Shown in pieces: positions 34,401 to 46,400 of a stretch of 64,000 nucleotides of DNA. Where the stretch lies: NCBI GenBank assembly GCA_036898135.1, contig CM072513.1, forward strand, positions 18,447,731-18,511,730, written 5' to 3'. Below the pieces are notes generated by a model. The model saw only the letters and a program-made list of their open reading frames with translations. It searched no databases and was not told the DNA's origin. Source of the DNA: Oncomelania hupensis. Its lineage: Eukaryota; Mollusca; Gastropoda; Littorinimorpha; Pomatiopsidae. A program made the position numbers and the translations under genes. Within the stretch, counting starts at the first letter, position 1; each line of letters opens with the position of its first letter.

Positions 34401-37400
34401 TTGTCAGGGCAGCAGTTGTTTGTGCGATCCTGGAGAGGACTTCCTGTCGAGACCCATTGTCTGACACAATGGCTCCTAAATATTTGAAGCTGTGCACTGT
34501 GTTGAGGGATTGGCCTTGTACTTTGATGTCCGTGTTGATGCCATTGGTATTGTTGGTCATCATTTTGGTCTTCTCTGCACTTATTTCCATTCCATAAGCT
34601 CTGGAGGTGGTGTCAAGTCTCTGTACAAGCTGTTCAAGTTCTTGTTCCTCTCCAGCCAATCCATCAATATCATCCGCAAAACGAAGATTGGAGATTGCTC
34701 TGCCCCCTATGCTGACTGTGCCTTCGTGATCTGCAAGAGCATCTGACATGATGCGCTCTAGGAAGATGTTGAAGAGTGTTTGAGAGAGTAGGCATCCTTG
34801 ACGCACACCGATTGTTGTTCTGAACCAGTTCCCGATGACGCTGTTATGGAGGACTGCACTGGTAGCCTTGTCATACAGGCTTTTGATGACTTCTATAATT
34901 TTAGGGCTGATGTTGTACACTTTCATGGTTGCCCATAGAGCTGCATGCCAGACTCGGTCAATTGCCTTCTTGAAGTCTATGAACACATGATATAGATGTT
35001 GTTGGTGCTGTAGGTATTTCTCACAGATTATTCTGAGGTTGAAAATCTGTTCAGTGGTACTTCGCCCTGCCATGAATCCTGCTTGTTCTTCAGCTATGAT
35101 TTGTTCAGCTTGTGGTTTCAACCTGTTGCGTATTATTTTCAGGAGGACCTTGCTGGGATGGCTGATGAGGCTGATGGTGTGGTAATTTTCACACTCCTGA
35201 AGGTTACCTTTTTTGGGAAGAGTGATGACAAGCGACTGGGTCCATGGTGTAGGCCATTCCCCACTCTGCCAGATCTTGTTACAGATAATGGTGAGAGCAT
35301 CAGTCATCGCTTCTCCTCCTGCTTGTAGCAGTTCCGCTGGTATTGTCCACTCCCGCTGACTTCCCTTTCTTCAGCGATTGCACTGCTGCCTCAACTTCTT
35401 CCCGGAGAATTGGGAGGATTTCTTCTTCTTCTCTGCTCTCGGGACATGCTAGAACTGATGGGTCTCCATTTGGTGTATGGTTGTAAAGGTCAGAGCAGTA
35501 CTCTGTCCATCTGTCCAAGACTTCTTGTTCTTCTGTAAGGCATATGCCAGACTTGCTTTGGATAGTGGAGACTTTGGGCTGTTTAACACTTGTCAGCCGC
35601 TTCACAGTCTGGTAGGCCTTCTTGCTGTTGTTCTTGTTCAGATTGTTCTCTATTTCCTGGCATTGGTCTTCTATCCAGTTCTCCTTTGCTGTGCGCATGC
35701 CTTTTCGGATGTCATTGTTGATTTTTCGGTAGACATCAGCTCCCTGTGAGGTGTTCTTTTTCTTTTTTAACTCTCTTCGTTTATCACACAGATCCAAAAG
35801 TTCAGGTGTGATCCACGGCTTCTTCTTTGGTCGGTGCTTGCCAAGGATCTCAGTGGCTTTAGAAAGACGACAATAATATTTAGAAGTTCTAGAATAAAAA
35901 TACAGCAACTGAACAAGAAAGAATAAGAAGATTAATATCGTAATGATTATTATGATTAATATTTAATATAATGATTATTTGTATAGTTTATAAATTATAA
36001 ACCAGATAGAATTTCCTCATGAAGTCATGGATATTCATTCAGTATAGTTAGAACTATAATGAATGTAAAAATATTGTAAGTGTGACCCACCGAAGGTATG
36101 GTATTTTTATTTACACACTCAACTACACACAGAACGTATTACAACATATTTACCTAGGCAATTGTGTGTAAGGAGTTGTTCGGTCGACCTTTAAATACTT
36201 TTATAGACTTTTCTTTCACTGTTAATGCATGCTATGTTCATGTGATAAAGGCTGCACATAGTTTCCTTGTAATGCATAGAGGACAAATTCTGTATTCTGA
36301 GATGTAGGCTGCACATAGTTTTCCTTGTAATGCATGGAGAACAAATTCTGTATTCTAAGATGTAGGCTGCACATAGTTTTTCTTGTAATGCTTAAGTTAG
36401 AGGATAAATTCTGTATTCTGATATGTGCAATCTATTAGGTTTAGGGTTAACATATGAACTTAAGCAAGGGTGGGGTTAAAGTAAATAAACTTGAACAAGG
36501 GTGGAGTTATGGAAGAGTATGCAGTATGTGAACAAATAATGACCCAACAATTTTTAATCAATAGATTTTAGAAAACTATTTCTGTTGCAGGCGGATCTGT
36601 CTTTGATGGAGCTGAAAGGCATGACTACCAGTCCAGAGGACTTGGTGGTATGAGGAAATTCATTACTATCCTGCATAGCCATAGGTCTCAAAGGAAGATT
36701 AAAATGCTATCAGTATCAATACATCGATTCCACCTCAGTCATAGTGGCTTGCACTGACTGAAAAAAAAGTTGTAATTGTAAACTTGTGTAGTTGCAATTT
36801 TACTTGTTTTACAAAGATAATTGAATTTCTACCTGTAGGTGGTCAAAAGCCATTTAAAAAAAAATGATTTCCTCATCACAAAACTGAATAGATTTAAAGA
36901 GCTTTTCATTCTGAACACAGTGGTATATTTTTTTCCCCATAGGATAAATAGGTAAAAAGTTATTAATGTTTGAAAATGCCGAATGTTGGTGTTTTTTTGG
37001 CAACGTTTTGGAATTTAAGAAATTGACAACTTTGGAGTCTCAAAGTGAAGCCAATATTGATACCAGAAAGCTGATTTTTGACAGGTAACCCCTTCATATG
37101 TTATACTCCAAGCCCAATTTTCTTCAGGCCTATCCCATGTAATGTTCAGCCGTTTTGGTGCTTCAAAGTTGGGAAATCATCAAATTCGCAGTGCGTGCCG
37201 GCAAATTTTAGGCCTACTGGTGTGCTACTACGCTCAGCACTCGTGTCGCTGAATAGGCCTACGAGTTGGCCATGGCCGGAAGAAAACCCGAACACCGTTT
37301 GGGTAGACTTTTCTACGGCAAAGCGCTCCGCGATACAGAATGCACAAATTAATAAATACCCTAGTTTTATAAAGGAAAGTCTGCTCTTTATTTCTTGCTA

Positions 37401-40400
37401 AGTTTTAAACTTCTAGTTAAAATCAAACTTACATCAAAACCGCTTTATCCACTTTGTTCGGCTCGTAACAAAACGTTTACACACGAGAGCCCACCATACT
37501 TATATGTAAATGAAGCTAAGTATCCGAACTTCTCATTGGTTCTTATTTTTAGGCCATCCAATGAAGTATCGCAAAGCGCTTAGACTTTGAAACGAGTCAC
37601 CTCTCAGCAAACGATGGTGACAATTTTTTTCGCAGCGGCATTCAGCGTTCGGATAGGGGCGTATTCAAAAGCTGTTTTCTCGGAATCTTTCACATAAACA
37701 TGCATTAAAAACAACACAGATGTAAAGATAAAACTTTCAATTTTTTTTTTGAATACAGCCACTGTTCGTTTTGATGCAGTTTTACATTAATAATAAGTGT
37801 TGAAAGTGAAGTGAAAACTGAGTCAAAACTGCCGAGCGGGACAAGAGCCAATGAAGGGCTTGGAGTACCTAACTATATTATTATATTGATTTTAAATCCT
37901 TGGTCCAAAGCTAGTTGAAATGTTACTGTATCCTGTGTTACTCATAGTGACTGAATCTAGCATTTGCAGAAAATGCGCTTCCTGCTGCTGGAACAGAAGT
38001 ACCTGGAACTATTGGACGACGGGCGGCCCATGGAAGCCCTGAATTGTCTGCGTTACCAGATCACCCCGCTCAAGCACAGCACCGATCGTGTACACTTACT
38101 TAGCACGTGAGTTTCCTCAGATTCTTCTTTTCTACTACTTACTCATCATCATCATCATCATCATTTATCTTCTTCTTTAGATTGTTCAGATTCTTCTTGC
38201 TCTTCAGATTCTTTTTCTACTGGTGGTTCCTTGTTAAGAAAATGGTTTAGTGGTTGTTTCGAATAACATGCAAAAACAATAGAAATCTGATATATTTTTG
38301 ACATCCTTACAAACATGAACAATTTGTCTTTTGGATGTTTCCCGTAATTTGCCAACACATAATTATACAGAGGTGCTAACCAGTACGGATTGACCGTATT
38401 TAATTCCGGAGAAGTGAATTAAATACGGAAATATGGTAGCTTTTAAAAGAATACGGAGGAGAAGTTGCTGAACGTTTATCTTTGCCAGCGCCGCTTCTGT
38501 ACCGGTTTCTGGTCTCATAATAGTGCTCATGCACTCGCTGAACGTTGCTGTGTGCCTGCGGTATTTTCCGACACGCTTTGATTCATGACTGTACCAGTAC
38601 TCCTTGGACTGTACCCTAATCAATCACCTGATGAAAGCCTAATCAAGTTTGCGCGACCCGAATCAAACACATGATCCATTTGTTCAAGGAAAACGCTCGT
38701 TCTTAGCCTTTCGCGATTTTGAAACACTCTGAAAGGCGGTGAAGACTTTTAATGGAGGGAACTCGTACAGATCTATTTTTAAACTGATATCAACCCTACC
38801 CCTACCCTATCCCTAGTCTAAAAATAGACCTGTATGAGTTCCCTCCATAATAGTCTTCACTGCCTTTCAGAGTGTTTCAAAATCGCGAAAATGGCAGGAC
38901 GTGGTAGACCCAGAAAAAAAAAGCTGCTAAGTCTGATGACGAAGCCGATTCCTCATCAAAGAAAATAAAGCCTGCAACTAAACGTCTGCAAGATTTTGTG
39001 CATTCATACACAGAAGCACATCCATGCGTCATTGCGTCGAAACTGTCAACAAAGTACGCACGCTGTACTGTTTGTGGCTTCGATTTTTTTATAAGTCATG
39101 GTGGCTTTGACGATGTTGCCAGGCATGTTGCATCTGCTAGACACAAAGCTTACTTACTGTCCAAGATCATACTGAGGATTCTGCTGATCCCTGTGTCCAA
39201 CTGTTCATGTGAAAAAGTCCTTTCTTTGGTTAGAAAAAATAAAACTGACTTTAGAAGGACTTATGGGAAGTAAGACACTGAATGCAATGCTGCAGTTGAA
39301 ATCAAGAAATTCAGATACTGACTGCTACAAAACACAACTCTCTCCAACACTTCTGAAAAAGGCAACTGCTAAGTCCTTGAAACAATAGAATTGTTTTGTT
39401 GCTGACATTGCTTTTATTGGAAAGACTATCAGTATCATTCATTTTAAGTAAAACAAGTGTAGTGTTCAACAAGCTGATTTTCATGGTGATTTTAGAGTAA
39501 AACAAGTGTGGTGTTCAACAAGCTGATTTTCATGGTGATTTTAGAGGACTGAAAATAGCCTGCTATTTCAGAGGTAAGCCTGTCGTTATAATGTCGTAGG
39601 CTGGGTTTTGCGAGAAAAAAAATACTGACAAGTGTTAAAAAATACTGACAAACGTGTCCGGAAATACTGACAAGAAGATTAGGAGGTTGGCACTTCGGCA
39701 TATATTTGTGTGAACATGGAAAAGCAGCATTAATAGAGCTCAAATACTTGATAATATTAACACCCCGCGTGGTGGTGGGACTGTTTGGCAGGTACATGAT
39801 GTGCAGTAATCCAGATGATCTGAGGACCATGGCTCAGTGGGAAGGCAAAGGTTTTCAGTCACGCATCCGACTGATTGAAAAGCTACAGGGTAAGTGCTAT
39901 GATCAAATGAACGCATAAATCAACAGTGTTATGGCCAAGTTACAGGAAAGTGTGGTGACCTTTGTTGTTCTGATAGAATTGTGATATTTTGAAGCCATGG
40001 TCATAATCATTAGCTATAGTATGTGCTCCCAGAATCTTGATTGGTCATATTGAGTAGGTATTACCTTGACTCATATTTTATGATTTACCTTGGTATATTT
40101 CAACAGCATCAATGCCATCACACTACTTCTTCAGCCTACTGAAGTTGAAAATGAAAAATGTTGATTAAAAAATGTTGATTAAAAAATGAAGAAAATTTGA
40201 GATGAAATCGTCGAGTTGAATGCAAATGAAATCTGGGCGAGTTGGTTTTAACAGTATTTGATCATAAGTGTACGGAATTTCTATTCTGTGTGTGTGATTC
40301 CCAGAATTATTATCACCAAACCATATTAATAATAATAATACGAACATTTGTATCTGGCCAAATCTATTAAAAAAATAATCTACTCTAGGTGCATACCAAC

Positions 40401-43400
40401 ACTTTTGCAACATACACATATCCTTGACATGTAAGAACATAAAATGCCAAGAAGAGAAGATGCAAATCAAAGTAAACAGTCAGTCAGAATCTGTGGTCAA
40501 ACTGGTTGGATCACTGAGGTGGAAAGAGATAAGTATTGAGAGCAAATTTGAAGGCAGAGAGTGTAGGCTTGCTGTGAAGAGAGAGAGGGGCAATTTGTGA
40601 AGCACACATGAAAAGGAAAGTCAGAGAAGTGATTGAAATCCAGATGTGTAAACCCAGCTTGAATTGTGATTAAGGCTTAGAACTTCTCACATTTAGGATC
40701 AAATACTTTTTGAAATCCACTCGCCCAGATTCTCATTCCATTTAATTAGCTGACTTCATCTCAAATTTTCTTCTATTTAGAATCTGAGTCAAGGTAATAC
40801 CTACTCAATAGTAATTAATGTTACTATGTTTTAACTCGTTGAACCCGAAAGACCGATATATCGGTCTAGCCCTTAAACAGCTGTGCCCCGATAGACCGAT
40901 AAACCGGTCTCGTAACTTTACCTTAGTCTTGCGGTCCGTACAAAGCTTACTGTTCTTTCTAGTACTTGCTGTTTGGAATAGGGTTATTGGGAATAAGGTA
41001 AAGCAAAATGTCTGCACTCTAGTGCGAGCACAGTTCGTGTTTTTGTGACCTTTTTTTCTCAATTTTGCGTCATGAAACGAAGGTCTACAAATCAAGGAAG
41101 CGTCGCTAAGCGATTGTACACAACTCAGGAAGTAATCGATCAATTGTGGGATGATAATGAAGATGAAGAGATGACATAGTAAGTCATTTATACACTAACT
41201 TTGGGTTGTCTAACACTTTGGTTGATATGTTTTGGTTGTTTTAAAGCATGCTAAAAATGCCATTTTTCCCAGGGGAATGGGCTCAAAATTGGTGGGGCAT
41301 CCAGGGTTCAAAGGGTTAATGTTACGGACTTAGCATTAGTGTTACAATGCTACAAATGAACACCATACATACATATTCATTAATGTTATTATGTATAGTA
41401 ATAATAATAATAAAATTGAAATTGTTTTTAATTTTAACAGTCTGAAAATTACATGGGAAGTTTTTTTAAAGTTTGGATTCTGGTCGACAGTGTGCTTATT
41501 TTGCTTATCTTTCGTATGTATACGAAACAACATTGAGTTATTCCATTTTCCTTGTAGGTGGAAATGATTTATAAATTTTTTTCTCACTCCTCCCCCTATA
41601 CTCCCCTCTACTCTCCTCCTGAGTCAAAAGCCAGTAGAAGAAACAACGAACTCAGCCCAGTCCTTGTCTTCTATGTTTTCTCTTCATGTATTGTCTGACA
41701 ACAAGCTCAGCCATATCCTTGAATATTCTATGTTTTCTTTTCATGTATTGTCTGACAACAAGCTCAGCCATATCCTTGAATATTCTATGTTTTATCTTCG
41801 TGTATTGTCTGACAACAAGCTCAGCCATATCCTTGAATATTCTATGTTTTATCGTCATGTATTGTCTGACCACAAGCTCAGCCATATCCTTGAATATTCT
41901 ATGTTTTATCGTCATGTATTGTCTGACAACAAGCTCAGCCATATCCTTGAATATTCTATGTTTTCTCTTCATGTATTGTCTGACAACAAGCTCAGCCATG
42001 CATATCCTTGAATATTCTATGTTTTATCTTCATGTATTGTCTGACAACAAGCTCAGCCATATCCTTGAATATTCTATGTTTTATCGTCATGTATTGTCTG
42101 ACAACAAGCTCAGCCATGCATATCCTTGAATATTCTATGTTTTATCTTCATGTATTGTCTGACAACAAGCTCAGCCATATCCTTGAATATTCTATGTTTT
42201 ATCTTCATGTATTGTCTGCTCTGTCTACCAGCATTTTTACCCCCAAGCGTCATGCTACCTCCCAAGCGGCTGATGACCCTCCTGAACCAAGCTATTGAAC
42301 AGCAGAAGGAACGTTGCCCCTACCACAACACCCGCCTTGATAACAATCCTGTTTGCCTTCTCAATGACCACCTATGCAGCAAGTAAGATTGGCCATATTT
42401 CGATCAATCTCTAGCAGTAAGATTGGCCCTACTTTGATCATGCTATAGGAGTATGGTTGAGGTTCTTTACATTCTACCAGAGTCAGATTGTCTTGACACC
42501 ATGATGCTTCAAGATAATACCTTATTTGTAAGACATAAAGAGAGAGAGATAATGAATCAATTGAGAGAAAATAAAATATACCAGAAATAACAGACTTAGC
42601 TGTTCCATGGGTCGAGAGGTCATCTTCCTGTGAAATTTAAAAGTAACTATGTGGCTAGACTAATGATGTTTCAGACATTGGATTCAGAATACTGCCGACT
42701 TTTTTTCAACCAAGACGGAGAACAAACTGGAAAACCCATTAAAGCTTTTATACAAGGCGGCTTGAAGTTATGTGGAGAAAATGAGCTTGCAATTTTGGAA
42801 CTTTGCATTTATCAGTTGATAGTAAATTAAGAAGACTATAAATACATTAATAAAACAGTTTATATGTTAGTACAACCTTAACATCAGATGTCATTGCAGA
42901 GAGCAGTTCCCGTGCCATACGGTACAAGTGATCCATGACCACTGTGATGAAGTCTGGTTCTGCAAGTTCTCCCCTGACGGCACCAAACTAGCTACGGGCT
43001 CCAAAGACGGATCTCTCATTCTGTGGGATGTCAACATGGTATGTGACTATGCAGCATGTTTTTGATGATCAGGATTGTTATTCTCTTGGTTTTCGCGGCA
43101 CACACTCAGATTTGTTGTTGTTGAACATGGTTGCCCTAATGCTTCAAGCTTGGATTTATATAGCGCAAATACCTAAAAAGCATATAAATGATTCAAGTTT
43201 AGTATAGTAGTAGTTAGAGGCTTTGTTTTCAGGCCTTGCGCCCTAGTCATCGTCTCTTCCTTAATAATTTCCAGCAAGAACACTGTGTATCCGTTTCTCA
43301 AGAACTGATGCATGCCCACAACTCTGAAAGGTTTGATGCGCAAGGATGTATAGAAGGGGCTCATACTTTGCAACAGCGTATAACTGATTTTTGTTCTGTT

Positions 43401-46400
43401 TATACAGCTGAGCTCAAGGCATTTCATATAGCTCTGAAACAGTTTTATCAATCCAAAAGAACCTCGTTTTTAATCATGTCTGATTCACTGTGAGCTCTTT
43501 CCACGAGAAAGATATCGCACCCTTTTCTGGCAGAGATCCATGACCTTCACACACAACTTGTTTCTGAGGGTAAAAGATGGTTTTTATGTGGGTACCTAGT
43601 CATATGGGCATCCGCGAAAATATTGCAGTGGACAAAGTGGCTAAAGAAGCTCTGCATCGATTTCCCTTCAGAGGTTTTCCAGTTTTTTCCATACTGTGAC
43701 TTGCGTTGTATGACTGGAACTTATTGTAAACGGCTGTGACAGACTGAATGGTCTAATCAAATCAATAACAAATTATTTCAAATTCTTCCAGTTTTGGCTC
43801 GCCTTGATATTGGGCATACTTATGTCACCCATAGTTTCCTTTTAAAAGGAGAAGAACCCTCATGGTGCTTTGCATGTGACAAATCCTTTTCTGTTCGCCA
43901 TTTTAGGTCTGAATGTGCTGATCTGGTTGATGAAAGAGGAAGATATTTTGGTTCAATACATTTTAATGAGATCTTTAAATAGCTACCGGCAGGCCTGGCC
44001 GATTGGCGCATGAAAACTCACATAATATTGATATTTTGCTCTTTTTCCCACAGCCCATAAATCAAATCTACTGCATCTATATAGATATAAAACATGTCAA
44101 AATAAAGATCGATCTGTCTACTTTTGTCTTGTGTTTTTCGTTTGTGTGTGAGAATAAAATGGAGCAATTAAATATGAGGTGGAAATAACCTACTGTTAGC
44201 GTTTTTGGGTAGCCATGGCTGAAGCAAATGGCGTTCGCGGTGTGGTCTACAACACACATGGTTCACGAAAATGACTCGCGCTACACACCGGTAGCGTGTA
44301 TTGACCTAGCTTTACATTAAAATTGTAAAGCATTGATTTACCTTTAGTTTCGTATACGAAAGCCTGTAGAAGCACCGATTACAGATAGTACAATTTAACG
44401 TTAAAAAATAAGGCTATTTTAAGCCTTAAAATAAAGCATATAAAATTTGGGGAATAATACTGTTTTTTATGCAGATAAAAAGCTGATTTTATGCAGTTTT
44501 TAATGATATGCAAATTATATGGGTCAGTCTTGGCGCCACTGAGCGACTACCAATCAAATGAGAGTACCCTATTTTAACACGTTCATTCATTGACGCATAG
44601 ACCGTACACATACAAACGTGAAGCGCCGATTTTCTGTATTCGCGATGGCCGATCAAACGTTTCCGATTGCTGGCTACCAAGAGTATATTGGTAAGTGATC
44701 TGTTTTTTCTTCAGCGTGTATTGTTATAGTATTTAGTTAAGTTAATAAAGAGGATGGTTTAAGGAAATTATTGTAGTTGAAAAGTGAGGGAAAGGATGAG
44801 GGTGCGATCACACAGCGATGTCATCATTAGCATTAGTGTGTAAGCCAAAACTGACTGAACGCCATACGATAATCTGTCCACTATTTGCATCAAATATTTA
44901 TATCGATGCTTGATGTTGAAACATTACGCATTTTTCTAGTTAGTTATTTTTTTTCTGAAGCTATTTTTGATGATAAAGAGTAGTATTCTTACATTCTAAA
45001 ACAACAGCTGCTTGACCGGAAGTTGAAATTTATCGTCTGCTGCAAGTACTCGGTCATCGTTTAGTACTAAATTCCCTACTGTGTGAATGATTACAAGAAA
45101 GTAAATTTTATTTCGATCCTTAAAAAAAGATAATTAAGATATATTGTTTAATTATTCATTATAAAATAAATACGTCCGACGATAATAAATTCAGAACCGA
45201 TATTTATGATGTAAACAGTAAAAATAACAGATCATGTAGTTTTAATAGGCCTATTCTGCCAGTGCATTCTACTTCTATTTCTAACTTAAATAATTAAATG
45301 AATTAACAAATTATCAATGAAAGATAAAGGACAATCACAATGATAATATTTACATGATCACTGACCAACAATTAAGCATTTACATGCAGAGATCTGTCAT
45401 ATGATTTACTTCATAAATTGATTTTTTTTTTTTGATTCCTACTTTCATTTACAGTTGAATTATTGCTAAAAGTTTTATTAGTTTGCTGTAAGCAATCAAT
45501 ATTTAAATACATTATATGTTATTAAAGTAATTTTAGATGTATATCACAAGTTTTTGGTGATGGTCATTTAATTTTTTTAAATTAATATTTTTTATATAGT
45601 TAACTTTTTAGATAATGGGATACAATTATAAGATGGATTGCTTTAATTCTGTTCGGTGATTAAGTTTATTTTCTACTTTTCATTGTAATTTTCTATTTTA
45701 CGTTACAATTAATTCAATTTTAAATAGGTCGATAGTAGAGTTAGTGTGATCAGCAACTACATTTGTTTTATTAATGTACATATTGTGTGAATATACAGTT
45801 TTATAAGATGCTTGCATTGTGTTAATAATGGGGGCATAAATGTTCAATTAAATAATTTAATTCTTCCTTTTTTATAATGAAAGTAGTGGCACACATGAAC
45901 AACTAAATTTTGTTCTGTTTTCTGTTAATTTTTCAGTTAAATAAAATAATAATGATAAGAATGATAATATACATTATATTTTTTCAGATGATGAGGACTT
46001 CAAGGACATGAAATCAGTGCTGATGGCTCAGGGGAGAGGCAGACGGAAAACCTTGCCTTGCCGACCAGCGACCAACAAGCTTCTCCTACAACTTTACATC
46101 CTAAAATTGTACTGCGGCAAGTCATGGGAGGAGATGGTGGCCTTTGCTCCAGTGGTCATCAGTGACCTGACCTCTCTTGGAAAAGACCTTGAGTATGAAG
46201 TGCGTGGTGCTGTGAGGAAAGCAGTAAATATCAAGGAACATGATCGCGTAGCTTTTCTTGCTGTCCAGCTGTCTGAAGTTTCCGAAACCAAAAATGTGGG
46301 CAGATTTCTGATAGAGCGTGGGTTGACCCGAAGCCAGCTTCTGCAACCACAGTCCATCATGTCAAGTGAGAGTGTTGAACCAGTGACCAATGGTCTGGTG

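Noticed and set aside
33974..34746. Several 70-112 aa + strand frames overlapping RTE copy D
   Set aside because: Antisense shadows of the LINE coding sequence; the same shadows appear in copies A, B, C and F.
41652..42386. Open frames encoding a repeating 19-aa peptide on both strands, and a possible CRISPR-like array
   Set aside because: A tandem minisatellite with 57-bp period; units are contiguous with no spacers, and this is a eukaryotic intron.
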